From Zopfochytrium polystomum (lineage: Eukaryota > Chytridiomycota > Chytridiomycetes > Chytridiales > Chytridiaceae), in contig JAIVFJ010000563.1 of NCBI GenBank assembly GCA_025765615.1, positions 1 to 24,366 of the forward strand: a DNA stretch of 24,366 nt, in the 5' to 3' direction. The translations under genes were made by a program, and so were the position numbers. The first letter of the stretch is position 1. Each line of letters begins with the position of its first letter. Below are positions 1 to 12,175 of the stretch, piece after piece. The notes below the pieces were generated by a model. The model was not told where the DNA came from. It did no database searches and was given only the letters and a program-made list of their open reading frames with translations.

Positions 1-176
1 AAGACGACAAGAGAGAGAGAGAGGAGAGAGAGAGGAGAGAGAGAGGGAGAGGTGAGAGTTGAGAGTGGGAGGAGATGAGAGGGAGAGAGAGAAGATGGGA
101 GGGGAGGGATGAGAGGAGGAGAGAGGAGCGAGAGAGAGGAGTGAGTGAGTGAGAGAAGAAAGAAAGAAAGACACGA
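1..176. repeat. GA-rich low-complexity tract
   Basis: The first 176 bases are almost pure purine on the plus strand, made of irregular GA, GGA and GAAA repeats. There is no open frame of interest. It is a simple-sequence tract cut by the window edge. Confidence 0.85.
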
Positions 177-696
177 AGAGAGCCACCTCTCCGCTCGGAC
201 CAATCGTGGTGGGGGCCGTCACCTTCGTCACTTCATTGGCCGTGGCTGACGCGCTGATACACTAAACAAAAACAAACCACCACCGACAGGCAGGCAGGCG
301 CGTTGCTGATTGGCGCAGATTGCGAAACAAGCAAAAGACATTCAGATCGATCGATCGATGGGAGGAGAGAGAGGGAAGGAGCGGTGGCTGAGTGTCTGTC
401 TGTTTTGTTTTCCTCCACCCACCCACCCAACCCGCAAACGGACCCCGGTGGCCATTCATTGCATTGCATTGCACAAACTTGACAGGTTCGTTCATTCGTT
501 GCCAACATCACTCACTCACACACTCACCAACCACCAAAGAGAGCATCGTTGCCCCTCCTTCATTGAAGGGGGAAAACCCAAGAAAGAACACGCTGGCCAA
601 AAATGGAATGTTTTCATTTCACAATGCCTATCAAATCACTCTGTCACTCTATCACTCTGTCTGCTGTCTGTCTCACTCACTCTCTTTGTCTTTCCA

Positions 697-727
<31 letters not shown>

Positions 728-1322
728 GTCCCCGACCGAACTAGTGTACATAACGAGGGCTGCCGCCGTCTTCCGGACCGCGCGCGAGGTTTGAATTCAT
801 GTATATATACTATATATATATCTCTCTCTCTCTTTGTCCCTGTCCCTTTATACCTGTCTCTGCCTCTGGCGCTGCCGCTCACGAACTTTGGTTAAAAAAC
901 TCCAAAATAACCAACCAACCACCAAACTCAACTCGCAGCGACCACTCGATCGAGGACAACGACAACACCAACAACAGCAATCTACTACGACGACGCCAAT
1001 ACGATCCCGGGCCGCCTCTTGCCTGTTCTATCCCGTTCTATCCCTGCTTGCGCCTCGCTTTAAACGACCGACCCAAGGCCGCTGGTCCGCAACCATTCGA
1101 GCTGCCCCAACCCGGCCTCCTACCTCCTCCTTTGGCTGGTCTTGCCCAGGACCGGCCCGCCCGAAGAGCCGAGGACCTCCACTTCAAAACCATATAGAAC
1201 GCGCTCGTCGGGACGACAGCTCCCTCACTCTTTCCACCGTGACCCACCCTGCCCTTCCCTCAGCGCTTTGCGTTTTCGCGTTTCCCATCATCAAAGGCCC
1301 TTTCCGGGGCCACACCACGACA
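177..1322. other. Non-coding region with CT and TA microsatellites
   Basis: No gene is supported here. It holds a GATC tandem at about 344-359, a CT/TGTC tract at about 639-733, and a TA then TC microsatellite at about 800-835. Several ATTGG/CCAAT pentamers occur at 199-320. Long open frames such as 834-1673 arise from low-complexity composition and do not resemble a protein family until the kinase remnant begins. Confidence 0.6.
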
Positions 1323-2360
1323 ATGGCAGTCCAAATTTCGGGCACATCCATAACCACACTTCGCGAAGTCCCTCATCGACTCTACTCCAGCAGGGCCCTT
1401 GTGGGCAGGGGGACGCTTTGGTACGGTGGGGCCGGGCATGTTATGACGGGAAATCCCTGTCGTCGGCTTGGAAAGGACTTTCCATCTTCGTGTGGCTTTG
1501 CGAGAAGGGCGGCACAAGACTTTAAGAGGGAGCACACCCTCCTCACCCAGCTTACGCATCACAGGCTGGTGCGACATATGGATGGCTTATCGAGCCAGAC
1601 TTTCCGCTCTCGTAATGGACTACTTGCCGCATCGGGTCATTTTTTTTCGACTTTCTATAGCAGATATCCTTGAGGAACCAACAGTGCTACTGCTACCCTC
1701 CTGATTTTACAGCGCGGTCTCCAACTTGCTGGGTCGACGTTGCAAGCGGCATGAATTTTCTGCACGCGCAGCTGCCGACTCCTCTCCTACATCGAGACCT
1801 CAAGTCCGTAAATGCTCTTGCGATCACGAATCGGTCAACGGCCGCCTTCGGCTGAAACTGTCAGATTTTGGCCTCGCGCGGATTAAAATCAGAAACTGTG
1901 TCCAAGCTCAGCGAGCCGGACGTCCGTCGCGCAGCGGCTTTACAGGAGAACCCGACGGCACGAATGATTGCCGTGCGCGGGTCCCAATGGTCGTGTTCTC
2001 TGGTCGGCGCCAGAGCTAAATGACCCTCACGAGCACTTTACTACCTCCTGCGACGTTTTCTCCTTTGTGAGTGCTCCTCACCGAAATCGGCAGCTGGGCG
2101 GGTCCCTTCACTATTCCGATTTCTCGGCTCAGTATCGAAGATGTTCGCAAACAGTTGGACGGTGGTTAGCCTGGCCGGAGCTGCTGTTTCCATCGGACGT
2201 TCCCGCGGCATGGAAGGATTTGGTCTTGTCCTGCCTGTCTTTTGATCCTTCACTACGACCGCGCTTCTGCGATGCACCTTCAAATCTGATGAAGTTGCAG
2301 GCTCAACTTCCATTCCTTGTGCGAACTGCTCCCGTGGACGCTCGGCCACAAAAGTACTGA
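1323..2360 (+). pseudogene. Disrupted protein kinase (TKL/MAP3K-like) remnant
   Basis: Protein-kinase landmarks appear in the right order but in different reading frames. A hinge-like 'LVMDYLPH' lies near 1610. The catalytic loop 'HRDLKSVNAL' is at about 1789-1818 in frame 2, 'LKLSDFGLAR' at about 1852-1881 in frame 1, and an activation segment follows in frame 2 up to 'MIAVRGS'. 'LWSAPEL' and 'DVFSF' are in frame 3 near 2000-2065, 'VLLTEIGSW' is in frame 1 at about 2071, and the C-lobe ending 'SFDPSLRPRF' returns to frame 3. At least five shifts are needed to join these, none at plausible GT-AG introns. No glycine loop or VAxK lysine could be placed, so the N-lobe is degraded or missing. The W-x-APE form and HRDLKSxN suggest a tyrosine-kinase-like serine/threonine kinase. 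It is probably a relic; the start coordinate (first ATG in the region) is only nominal. Confidence 0.7.
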
Positions 2361-2958
2361 TGCTTCTGTACCCCATCCTTCTTCGTCTTAGTCCGCATCC
2401 TCATCACTTTTGTCGCACCTTTCGTCTGACGACAAAAAGGCAAAGTCATCGAGCGCTAGGCCTCTGACTTTCATCAGCGATGGAGGACACTACCTCCTCG
2501 ACTCTGGCAGAAAGCAGCCAGAGATCTGCGACTCGGAACCAAGTTACTGAGCAGAGAGAAGTCAGAGAGATATCACGCCCCACGATTATTCCGAAAAAGA
2601 GGGTCGCTTTTCTGAGTGAGTCTTACGACTTTTTTTTTTTTTTTTTTTTTTTTTGTTTTACATGACGACACCTCCAAGGCGCCATATTCACCACTCTCAT
2701 CTTGCTTATTGGGACTTCGACTTCCGCCGCGCTGCTGCAGCAAAACACACATAATTGTCTACCGGACCGAAAGCTCTCCTTTGGACCTTTCCATGGTTGT
2801 GATGTTAATAGCAAGCAAAGCAATGTTGACCCTCGGTCGAGCGATTCTCTCAATGGTTATCCCTCCAGTAAAGTTCGAAACGGCGCATCCAATCTGGAGC
2901 TTCACCATGGCACCGCCCTTCGCAGTTACTACCGACTTCACCGGTTGCACCAATTCAG
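2361..2958. other. Gap with poly-T tract, no confident gene
   Basis: A T-run occupies about 2630-2654. A short open frame from 2480 runs into it and encodes only polar sequence ending in phenylalanines, which is typical of chance. Frame 3 between about 2780 and 2960 reads as an acceptable protein segment that may belong to the coding fragment that follows, joined through a frame change near 2962. Confidence 0.4.
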
Positions 2959-3525
2959 TCGACGGCAGACGACTGGCTAAATTTCCTTCGGGACAAACAA
3001 ATCACCTCGTTGACCTTCTTTCCCCAGCTACACGATGATGCCTCCCCCTCCGACGCCGCCTGGATCGCGCGCTTCCACGGCACCAAAGAGTCGATCATTC
3101 CTGGTCCAAGTATATTAAGCAACCTGCCGCACGTGGCCTTTGCCGACGGCTTATCCCAGCGCACCGTATTCTCCCTCGTCGTGCCACTCCTCTACGACGA
3201 GGTCAGCCTTGAAAAGTCGCCGGCCCGTAAGTCGCAGTTCTTCTCCTCCCCCTTGCCCAACGTGCTCGATGTCCGCGGCGACCCCGCCTGCGGCGCCGCT
3301 GCCGCCGCACCGCCGACGGTGGAAATCAATGTCCTGAACAATAGGCGGTCCTCGCTCCTTGACGCCCCCGATGGCGGCGTCGCCGTCGCACTTGCGGTAT
3401 CCCTGCGGCTGTGTGGTGTGGCGGGCGGGGCATCCATGCTCGCTTCTGCCCCGGCTGGAGGTGATGGATGCGAAGAGGTGAAGCTTGTCGGTTCAACGAA
3501 AGTTCTTTGCTCTTCTCGGCCTTGA
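2959..3525 (+). CDS. Unrecognised coding fragment
   Basis: An open frame (frame 1) reads from about 2971 ('DWLNFLRDKQITSLTFFPQL') to a TGA at 3523-3525. The first in-frame ATG (about 3034) does not look like a true N-terminus, because protein-like sequence continues upstream both in the same frame and in frame 3. Base composition becomes GC-rich in third positions, as in neighbouring real genes. The protein has an alanine/proline-rich middle and no motif I recognise. After 3525 the other frames contain only low-complexity Ala/Gly/Thr sequence to about 3700. It could be an exon of a larger gene, or another decayed copy beside the kinase remnant. No function is proposed. Confidence 0.3.
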   Translation, partial: STADDWLNFLRDKQITSLTFFPQLHDDASPSDAAWIARFHGTKESIIPGPSILSNLPHVAFADGLSQRTVFSLVVPLLYDEVSLEKSPARKSQFFSSPLPNVLDVRGDPACGAAAAAPPTVEINVLNNRRSSLLDAPDGGVAVALAVSLRLCGVAGGASMLASAPAGGDGCEEVKLVGSTKVLCSSRP

Positions 3526-4818
3526 CCGCCCTCGCGGGCAAGTCACCGGTGCGGGAGCCGGAGCCGGTGGAACATCTTCCACCGCTTCAACAAACGGTGA
3601 CCCTCAACTGCCGACGGCGGTGATTAAGTACCGCCATGCCGACCGCAGCGGCAGGCTCGCTGACCGTGACGCACGGATTTGTGACAGCTTCGAAGCATGA
3701 AAGGCCGTTTCAATTTTTTTTTCTTTTTTGAGCGAGTCTCTCAGTCGACAGATGAAGCGGCTGACTGGCCTTACGAGCCAAGCGACCTGGAATACTGCTG
3801 CTGATATTATTACCCTGCACTCAAAAAACCGGGAATTCTCAGTTTTAGTTGCATCAAAGTATTATTTTCCTCAAGCTTTTCCAGATGCTTGCGCTGTTTG
3901 AGGTGCATTTCTTTTCTTTCGTCATTCAACTACATAATTGTTTTTCTTCTTTAATTCTTCTGGTCCTCATTCCAACGAGAGGATATCGCGCTCGTCTCCT
4001 CCGTTTCCAGGTGGCCCTTCACTAACAAAAAAAATGTTTTCTGCAGCTTGTATTGCTCTTCCTGTCCAAACTGGCATTCTCACCGATGAAAGAACAACTG
4101 TCAGTGAATCGTCTTTTATAACAAAATGATAAAAGTGACAAGACAAACAGAAAAGGCTGTCAACTTTTTTTTTGTCAAAATGATGGACGGTTTGGCGGGG
4201 CTGTTCGAAAGCAGGCGTTGATCGACACGGAGATCTTCCCATCTCTTCACCATAACAAAAAAAAGAAAAAAGAAGAGGGTTGAACCACTAACAAAAGCGA
4301 AAGGCCGTTTTTCTTCTTTTTTTCTTTCTCCTCTTTGTCTTCCAGAATCTCAACAAAACAGTAAGGCCGATGTTTTGACTTTCAATAAAACGAGAAAACT
4401 CGTGGGGACAGGCTTTTGACCCGCGATGATATGGACCTTTCATCACCACGACGATTCAACTGGTCACCAGATGACAGAACTTATCACAACAGCAATATTG
4501 ATTCCTTGAAAGTGAACGCTTCTCTTCCAGTTCCTCGTGTGGTTCGGATGTTTTGGGTTCAAATTGCGCCCCAACTTGACATGGCGGCTTTCTTTCTTTC
4601 TTTCGTTTCTTGGTTTCATTCTTTCTTTCTTTCATTCATTCTTTTCTTTCTTTTTTTCTTTCATTCTTTTTTCTTTCTTTCATTCTTTCATTCTTTCGAT
4701 TCTTACTTTCTTTCTTTTTTCCCGCTTCTCCGCGCGACACTTTGGACAAAACTCTTCCCTCGTCCTTTCCCTCGACTGCGACTTCGACTCTCTTCTCCCG
4801 AAAACCACTAACAGAACA
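3526..4818. other. Intergenic region upstream of the helicase gene
   Basis: No gene is supported. The stretch is AT-richer than the flanks and has many T-runs and A-runs (for example near 3714, 4029, 4164 and 4255). It presumably includes the promoter and 5' leader of the helicase gene. No clear TATA box was identified. Confidence 0.6.
4588..4722. repeat. Interrupted CTTT pyrimidine tract upstream of helicase start
   Basis: About 135 bases of nearly pure pyrimidine on the plus strand, built from CTTT/CATT units, ending about 100 bases before the helicase ATG. Pyrimidine tracts are common in fungal core promoters and 5' leaders, so a promoter role is possible, but this is inferred from position only. 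Confidence 0.75.
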
Positions 4819-7251
<2,433 letters not shown>

Positions 7252-8253
7252 GGGTTGCAACCGTTTCCCTAACCGACGAAGGATGTTTCTGAAAGGTATA
7301 ACCCGTATCGCCGCTAATCTGTCTCGTCGGACAAGCTTTCGCCTGCGACCCAATCCGCGTGTATCTTCGTCCCTTGTGGCCGCATCAGGCATAATTTGCG
7401 TTCTTTCTGTTGTTCCCATCTTGTTCTTCTCGTTTCGGCAGCGACGGCTGTCTTTTTTATTTGACAGTGTTCTTGGTTGGTTTCATTTTGCCTTTGGGGG
7501 TAAACTGTTCGGAAGAGCAACACGCTTGGGTTTGTCGGCGTTGTGATGAAAGGCGAACGTGACATAAACTGGAAGAGCGGCCTGACAAGTCTGGTCTGGT
7601 GGCATACCGATGCGAGCTCGAAAATTGTCCAATGGTCAACCCGCTCATCAGCTACTTCCCCCTTCGAACTTGCTCGCGCAGCCTGGCCAACGGGCGCAAG
7701 CTTAGGCCGGCACGGTCGGGAACTGTTCAATTTCATCAAACGCCACTGTTTTTTTGTTTTTTTTTTTTTAATTTGGCAATCACCCGTTCCTTTTGATTCC
7801 CTCGCCATTCCTTCATCGCGTGAGATCGCTGCTGTCAGCGTTTCTAATACGGCACTTGCCTTCAAAGCCTTAATTCCCCCCTCTATCGCGCTCCCACTCC
7901 CTTTCCCTTTGTCCGAAAGGGCTCGTTTGCTAGAGGTGCGTGCGTCTTAAACACTCTTCTGCTTGTTTTGAAGGCGGTTTGGTATACGGTAAGGCAACTT
8001 GCAGATGTCTTGGGCACGACGGAATGCGGGAGGTTCAATGGACGCGCAATGTGTGCGGTAAATCCTTTACCCCCCACCGTAACACAGTAGTTACGTTGGG
8101 GTTTCACAGCAATTTCTGTTTGCTAGGTGCAGCCACTCCGCGTGCCCAAAGATTTGAGTCAAAAGAGAGAGGCAAGCACGGAAAGTGCCAGTGCCGTGGG
8201 ACAAGGGCCCGGTTGAAATGGGCACCAGATGGTAAAAAAGTATTGGAACAAAA
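7252..8253. other. Intergenic region between helicase and first U1 gene
   Basis: No gene is supported. It includes T-runs near 7750-7772. Open frames on both strands are low-quality and lack domain signatures. The helicase 3' UTR, or an unplaced alternative terminal exon, would lie in the first part. No AATAAA was noticed close to the stop codon. Confidence 0.5.
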
Positions 8254-8275
8254 AAAAAAATTCGCCGACGGGCCA

Positions 8276-8296
8276 CTGCGGACTGCGGACTGCGGA
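8276..8296 (+). promoter_or_regulatory. Triple CTGCGGA upstream element of U1 copy 1
   Basis: Three head-to-tail CTGCGGA heptamers at 8276, 8283 and 8290, i.e. -83, -76 and -69 from the U1 start at 8359. The same heptamer occurs twice upstream of copy 2 and once upstream of copy 3, at similar distances. It is a candidate proximal sequence element for snRNA transcription. This is inference from recurrence and position. Confidence 0.55.
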
Positions 8297-8324
8297 CCAG
8301 TTGTTTGTTCTCACGCACAGTCAG

Positions 8325-8332
8325 TATAAATA
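8325..8332 (+). promoter_or_regulatory. TATA box of U1 copy 1
   Basis: TATAAATA beginning 34 bases before the U1 5' end. The identical octamer lies at exactly the same distance upstream of the other two U1 genes, which supports a conserved TATA-dependent snRNA promoter. Confidence 0.8.
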
Positions 8333-8358
8333 CCCCCGCTCCTTCAGGGAGTAAAGGC

Positions 8359-8525
8359 ATACTTACCTGGCTGGGGCAGTGGGTGATCAAGAAGGCCCAA
8401 TGCCTGTTGGTGCGGCGCTTCCATTGCACACACGCGGGGACCGTGGTGGCACTCTTCGTCTTCGTGGCGAACGAGACGGCACAATTTTTTCCCTGTGGGT
8501 CACGGGCGTTCGCGCCTGTCCCACG
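8359..8525 (+). ncRNA. U1: U1 spliceosomal snRNA, copy 1
   Basis: The transcript begins with ATACTTACCTG, the U1 5' end that pairs with 5' splice sites. Stem-loop I has arms 8376-8383 and 8396-8403 around ATCAAGAAG (8386-8394), the U1-70K-binding loop in its yeast-like form. The U1A-type loop ATTGCAC lies at 8423-8429. Stem-loop III pairs CGTCT..CGT with ACGAGACG around a GGCGA loop. The Sm site AATTTTTT is at 8483-8490. The 3' stem-loop IV (8495-8524) has a perfect inner helix ACGGGCG/CGCCTGT closed by a TTCG tetraloop. About 167 nt, close to the animal U1 length (about 164 nt) and much shorter than S. cerevisiae U1. The 3' end is placed just after stem-loop IV. From about 8254 to 8526 it is almost identical to copy 3. 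Confidence 0.95.
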
Positions 8526-8878
8526 TGATTTTTATACCCACAGGAGATGAAACACATTCGGCTGAATGCAAATATATTTTCCGGAGTATGGTGTGGGGAA
8601 ATGAGGTTCGCTGTCGTCAAACGCGTTCAAACCTGTCGACTACCTGTTTCCTTTCTTCCCAACGCCAACCGCGGTACTGGAGAGACTACTTGGTCTCTAT
8701 TTTCGTATCTTTGTTTTGTTGTTTCATTTGGAGTGTGGTTTCGTTTAGGTTCAAGGTACGGCGGACACCTCCACCTTTTCTTTCTCCTCTCATGCCACCC
8801 GATCCCGACACTCGCCGCTACTTCACATTGCTTCCCACACCTCTCGCTTCCTTAACAACCAGTATCCACGTTGATGGC

Positions 8879-8980
8879 ACCTTTTTTTTTCTTGTTTGTT
8901 TGCCCAGTGCCCTTTTTTGTTCTCGTACTTTGGCAGTAGTTTCAGCCCATGAGAGAGTCGAGGAGAGGAGCGGTATTTCC
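8879..8980 (+). repeat. Diverged direct repeat, copy A
   Basis: A T-run followed by 'TTTGTTTGCCC' and, about 60 bases on, 'TTTCAGCCCATGAGAG' plus a GAGGA-rich tail. The same order recurs at 9779-9890 ('TTCGTTCGCCC', then 'TTTCAGCCCGTGAGAG'). By eye the similarity is patchy; it may be an old local duplication of about 900 bp spacing. Confidence 0.4.
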
Positions 8981-9778
8981 CCCCCTTTTTTTCATCCCTG
9001 GTAGAATCCGACCACTGAAATGGACGTATGGTGCAACCTTTGATGCAACCGGAGGAGCACACCCGGTTGAGGGAGATTCTTCTGGATTTTGTCAATTTGG
9101 TGTGTTGAAGAGATTCGCTTGCCCACAGTGCATATGTTGTCCAAACGGGTTTCAGCTCTACCCCAACCGGGAGCGGCCCCTGCACCAACAGTTCCAGATA
9201 CTGTAATTAGGACAAGACTCTTGCGATCGACGCTGTAAAAACCTGTGTGACGGGACAAGATCGGACCAGGCTGCCCGTTGCTGGAAGACGACGCTTGGCC
9301 GCTCCTTTCTTCAGATCTGGCCCTGGTCCGCTCGCCACTCGGACACCGTTGTTCATACGATAATCAGATTCGAGGGTTACACACACGGTCAGTTGCCATC
9401 GGGTGTCCGGCGCTTAGCTACCCGGACTCCGCGAAAATGCGGTGACCCGACGCTTTGTCGCACGATCGTTGGCTCTTGCCAATCGTAGGATCGCTCCACG
9501 ATTATTTGAATCTTCGCTTTTTGAAAGGCTAATATTCCCCCTCTCATGCGCTCTCACTGGAGCGTTCTCGAAAAACGGGTATGTTCAACCTTGACACTTC
9601 CGCCTCAACTCAAGTTCATTAGGTAAGTCCTTTGTTTCCTCGTTTTCTATCACGATTATGCGTCTTTGCGTCTTTATCTTCATTTTTTCGTTTGTGGGGT
9701 GCACAACCCCCTTTCTCTTTCACTCTTCTCCCTCCAAAATTACCGGATGCCGACAATTTCCGTGGTTGCGTTTTCTAC

Positions 9779-9890
9779 TATTTTTTTTTTTTTTTGTTCG
9801 TTCGCCCGACTCAAAGCCACGTGTTCTTCCCCAAACTCGTTCTGCTGCAGTTTTTCAGCCCGTGAGAGTTGAGGATGGGAGTGGTGGATG
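9779..9890 (+). repeat. Diverged direct repeat, copy B
   Basis: Partner of 8879-8980. It shares the T-run, the GTTCGTTCGCCC-like word and the TTTCAGCCCGTGAGAG word in the same order and orientation, with indels between them. Confidence 0.4.
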
Positions 9891-10071
9891 CTCGAATAGT
9901 TTCTTTCCCGAATGAATCCGTGAGATGGCAGTAAGGTAGCAAAGAAATCCTGATAAAACGTAGCAACGGCTTTGAGGACCTCAATCACATTTATTGTCGC
10001 CAAAGTTGTGCAGCGCGCACCTGATTCGAAACGGATGTTCACTTTGTTGAACCTCAGTTACAGCTTCCGCT

Positions 10072-11274
10072 TCACTGGGAGCGAGACTTGATCGCCACCC
10101 TCTTCACTAACAGTTCTGCATTCTTTGCAATCCTCCGAAAGTTCCGGCTCTCATAGCAAAAGTATGCGCGCTTCCAGTCAACACCGCGTTTTTCGTACTC
10201 TTCTATTGCTGCTTCCACTGGTTCCGTTGGAACGCGCGCCATGCCGTCGCGCTTGCAGAGCACCTTCCAGCCCAGCGAACGCCCGAAAAGATACCACGAC
10301 CGGCTTGTGGAGAAAAGATGCATGGCGTCCTTTGCGTCGAGGCTCGCGATGACGGCTTCGAGCGCGTGTGGAGGAAGCTGGTGCGGAGTCGTCATCGATA
10401 GTCGCGAGATCACGGTCGCTGCCTCTTCCGCCGCTAGGCCCGGCAGGGGTAGCGGTATGACGGCGATTCCGCCCTCGTAGGTTCCGCGGCGCAGGCGGAA
10501 CATGTGTGCGGGTGAGCCTTCCGGATCAAAGCTGTCGTCTGGACCACTGTCACCTTCCGCCTGACCCTCACCGCCAGCGCCGGCAGCGGCTGTCCGCCAG
10601 TCCCACGCAGCGCGCTCGTCGCCCTTCGGCTCCTTCCGCGCAGTCAACCCCCCGAGCGACTTCCACAGCGAGTCCGGGCGGGCCAGGACAAACGCCTGGC
10701 TGACCTTGAGGTCCGGGAACTGCTCGTGGGACGCTGCAATGTCGACTTCGTCCGGGCAAGCCTCGCGGCGGTCGCCCGCCCACGTGGACGACGTGCCGTA
10801 CTGCAGGCAGCCCCCGAGGTAAGTCGCAAGCGCAGTGGGTTCGACACCGTGCGCTGCGAGCACAGCGGCGGTCCAGCGGGCGCAGGCGGCGTGGAAGGGG
10901 AAGCCAAAGTCATCCTGGTCCTCGATGAAGCAGCCGTGGGTTGGGGCCACCTTGTCGCTGTCAATGCGGTACCAGCAAGTCGCGGACAAGTCCGGGTCGA
11001 AGAAGCTGGACTGGTCCGAGTCGCCTTGCGCGGGCTTATCGTAAGGGTCGAGCGACCCGTAGCATGAGTCGCACCCGACCTGAGACCAACGGCCGTCCGT
11101 GAGGAGAGCTGTTTGTCCAGTGGGATGGCGAATGTCGGCGGAGTGGGTTGCTTGAATCATTTAACCGACAAGCGAAGAGCAGGTGATATTACCTCTAGCA
11201 GCTTCCTGGTACGCTGAGGAGGTTGAGGTGATGGATGCACCGCAAAGCACACAGAAGGAGTCCCACGTTCCCAT
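10072..11274 (-). CDS. F-box domain protein of fungal type with N-terminal CxxC (2 exons)
   Basis: Exons on the minus strand are 11274-11193 and 11150-10072, separated by a 42-nt GT-AG intron (GTAATATC...TTCAAG), giving 386 residues. Without splicing, the first exon hits a stop after 'SSLVG'; with splicing, phase 1 joins phase 1 exactly. The N-terminus 'MGTWDSFCVLCGAS' is a common opening in fungal F-box proteins and fixes the start over an upstream in-frame Met. A second CxxC ('GCDSCYG') and a 'FPFHAACARW' segment follow, then an acidic, low-complexity middle. An F-box-like helix set starting 'LPPHALEAVIASLDAKDAMH' lies at about 286-325, followed by 'VDWKRAYFCYE' typical of such proteins. 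F-box proteins link substrates to SCF ubiquitin ligases through Skp1; the substrate is unknown. It ends in TGA. The gene has no codon disruptions. Confidence 0.8.
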
Positions 11275-11599
11275 CCTGAAGGCACGAGCAGGGGAAGGCG
11301 GCGAGGACGGGTGGCAAAGTCGCTTACGGGTGTCTCTCTGCCAAGAAATGAACGGACCGTCGCTTTGGCTTTCTCTGTTTTCAGAGAGAAGCAATTGGGC
11401 TTGGCGCCGCTGCCTCACCCCAACGCGGTTCAATGTACACACACATGTGGAGATCTTTGAGGCGATCTCTACTTAGCTGGAGGTTGTCCTCCTCCCAATG
11501 CCTCCCATCCGTCAACTCGAAAGAGTTTGTCTCGGCAACTGCACTATTGGCGGGCCTCCCAAACTTCGGACGAATGATTCGCGTCAGCGCAAATGTGAA
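11275..11599. other. Divergent intergenic region between F-box gene and U1 copy 2
   Basis: No gene is supported. It separates the minus-strand F-box gene from the plus-strand U1 copy 2 and should hold the promoter of the former. Confidence 0.5.
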
Positions 11600-11617
11600 C
11601 TGCGGACCAACTGCGGA
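11600..11617 (+). promoter_or_regulatory. Paired CTGCGGA upstream element of U1 copy 2
   Basis: CTGCGGA at 11600-11606 and 11611-11617, i.e. -69 and -58 relative to the U1 start at 11669. The copies are separated by CCAA. It is a candidate snRNA proximal element shared with the other two U1 genes. Confidence 0.55.
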
Positions 11618-11634
11618 CTACCAAGTCCACAGAC

Positions 11635-11642
11635 TATAAATA
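11635..11642 (+). promoter_or_regulatory. TATA box of U1 copy 2
   Basis: TATAAATA 34 bases upstream of the U1 5' end, the same spacing as in copies 1 and 3, although the sequence between box and start is different. Confidence 0.8.
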
Positions 11643-11668
11643 CCCCGCGCTACTGTCGACAAGAGCTC

Positions 11669-11836
11669 ATACTTACCTTGTTGTGGTCGTGAGAGATCAA
11701 GAAGTCTCACGATCTGTTGGCGCCGCGCTTCCATTGCACAAACGAAGCCGGTTGACAACACCTCCTCGTCTTTAACGGCGCGGGAGGCAGCGTAATTTTT
11801 TCCCTGTGGGGCAACGGCGTTCGCGCCAGTCCCACT
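11669..11836 (+). ncRNA. U1: U1 spliceosomal snRNA, diverged copy 2
   Basis: The 5' end is ATACTTACCTT, differing from copies 1 and 3 at nucleotide 11 (U in place of G). Stem I is CGTGAGA (11688-11694) with TCTCACG (11705-11711), a perfect helix of different sequence from copy 1, closed by the same GATCAAGAAG loop (11695-11704). ATTGCAC lies at 11733-11739 between GCTTC and GAAGC arms. A CCTCC/GGAGG stem III, Sm site AATTTTTT (11794-11801) and a stem-loop IV with TTCG loop ending in CCCAC at 11835 follow. Stem changes that keep pairing while loops stay fixed argue for a structured RNA under selection and not a decayed copy. Length about 168 nt. Confidence 0.93.
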
Positions 11837-12175
11837 CGTACTTCCCATACACTGCATGATGAAAACGAGCGTCGCACCTGCGATTCGGTCTTCAGCAGTA
11901 ACTACTTCGAAATCGGCAGCAGAACAAGAGGAGGATTTGCGTTGGGACCGATGGTTTTGGATTGCCTTTGAGGCGGCAAGGCAAGGAAGTCGTGGGCCGA
12001 ACTGGGGTAAAGTTTTCTTGGTCGGCTCACACCGACTTTGCGCTAAAGCGGTGACTGCGCCACAGATCTTGGTGGATTACAAAAGCAGCCCAATCGCACT
12101 ATTGCACACCAGGCAGAGAAAGAGCGATCTCTTCGACTCAGCAGTCGAACTACCACTATTACAGTCGGAAACATT
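11837..12175. other. Spacer between U1 copy 2 and the 304-residue ORF
   Basis: No gene is supported. An overlapping open frame from 11856 reads through with no domain and is discounted. The stretch probably contains the promoter and 5' leader of the following gene. Confidence 0.45.

Larger units (their letters stand above)
8526..10071. other. Intergenic region between U1 copy 1 and the F-box gene
   Basis: No confident gene. The sequence alternates T/C-rich tracts and unique sequence. It contains two diverged copies of a short segment (about 8879-8980 and 9779-9890). Open frames here are short and rich in Phe, Ser and Leu from pyrimidine tracts. The 3' UTR of the minus-strand F-box gene should occupy the right end. 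Confidence 0.5.

Noticed and set aside
8091..8550. Open frames on both strands across U1 copy 1 (and the matching ones at copy 3)
   Set aside because: They are shadows of the snRNA gene: nearly identical peptides appear at both copies only because the DNA is duplicated, and the RNA structure explains the conservation.
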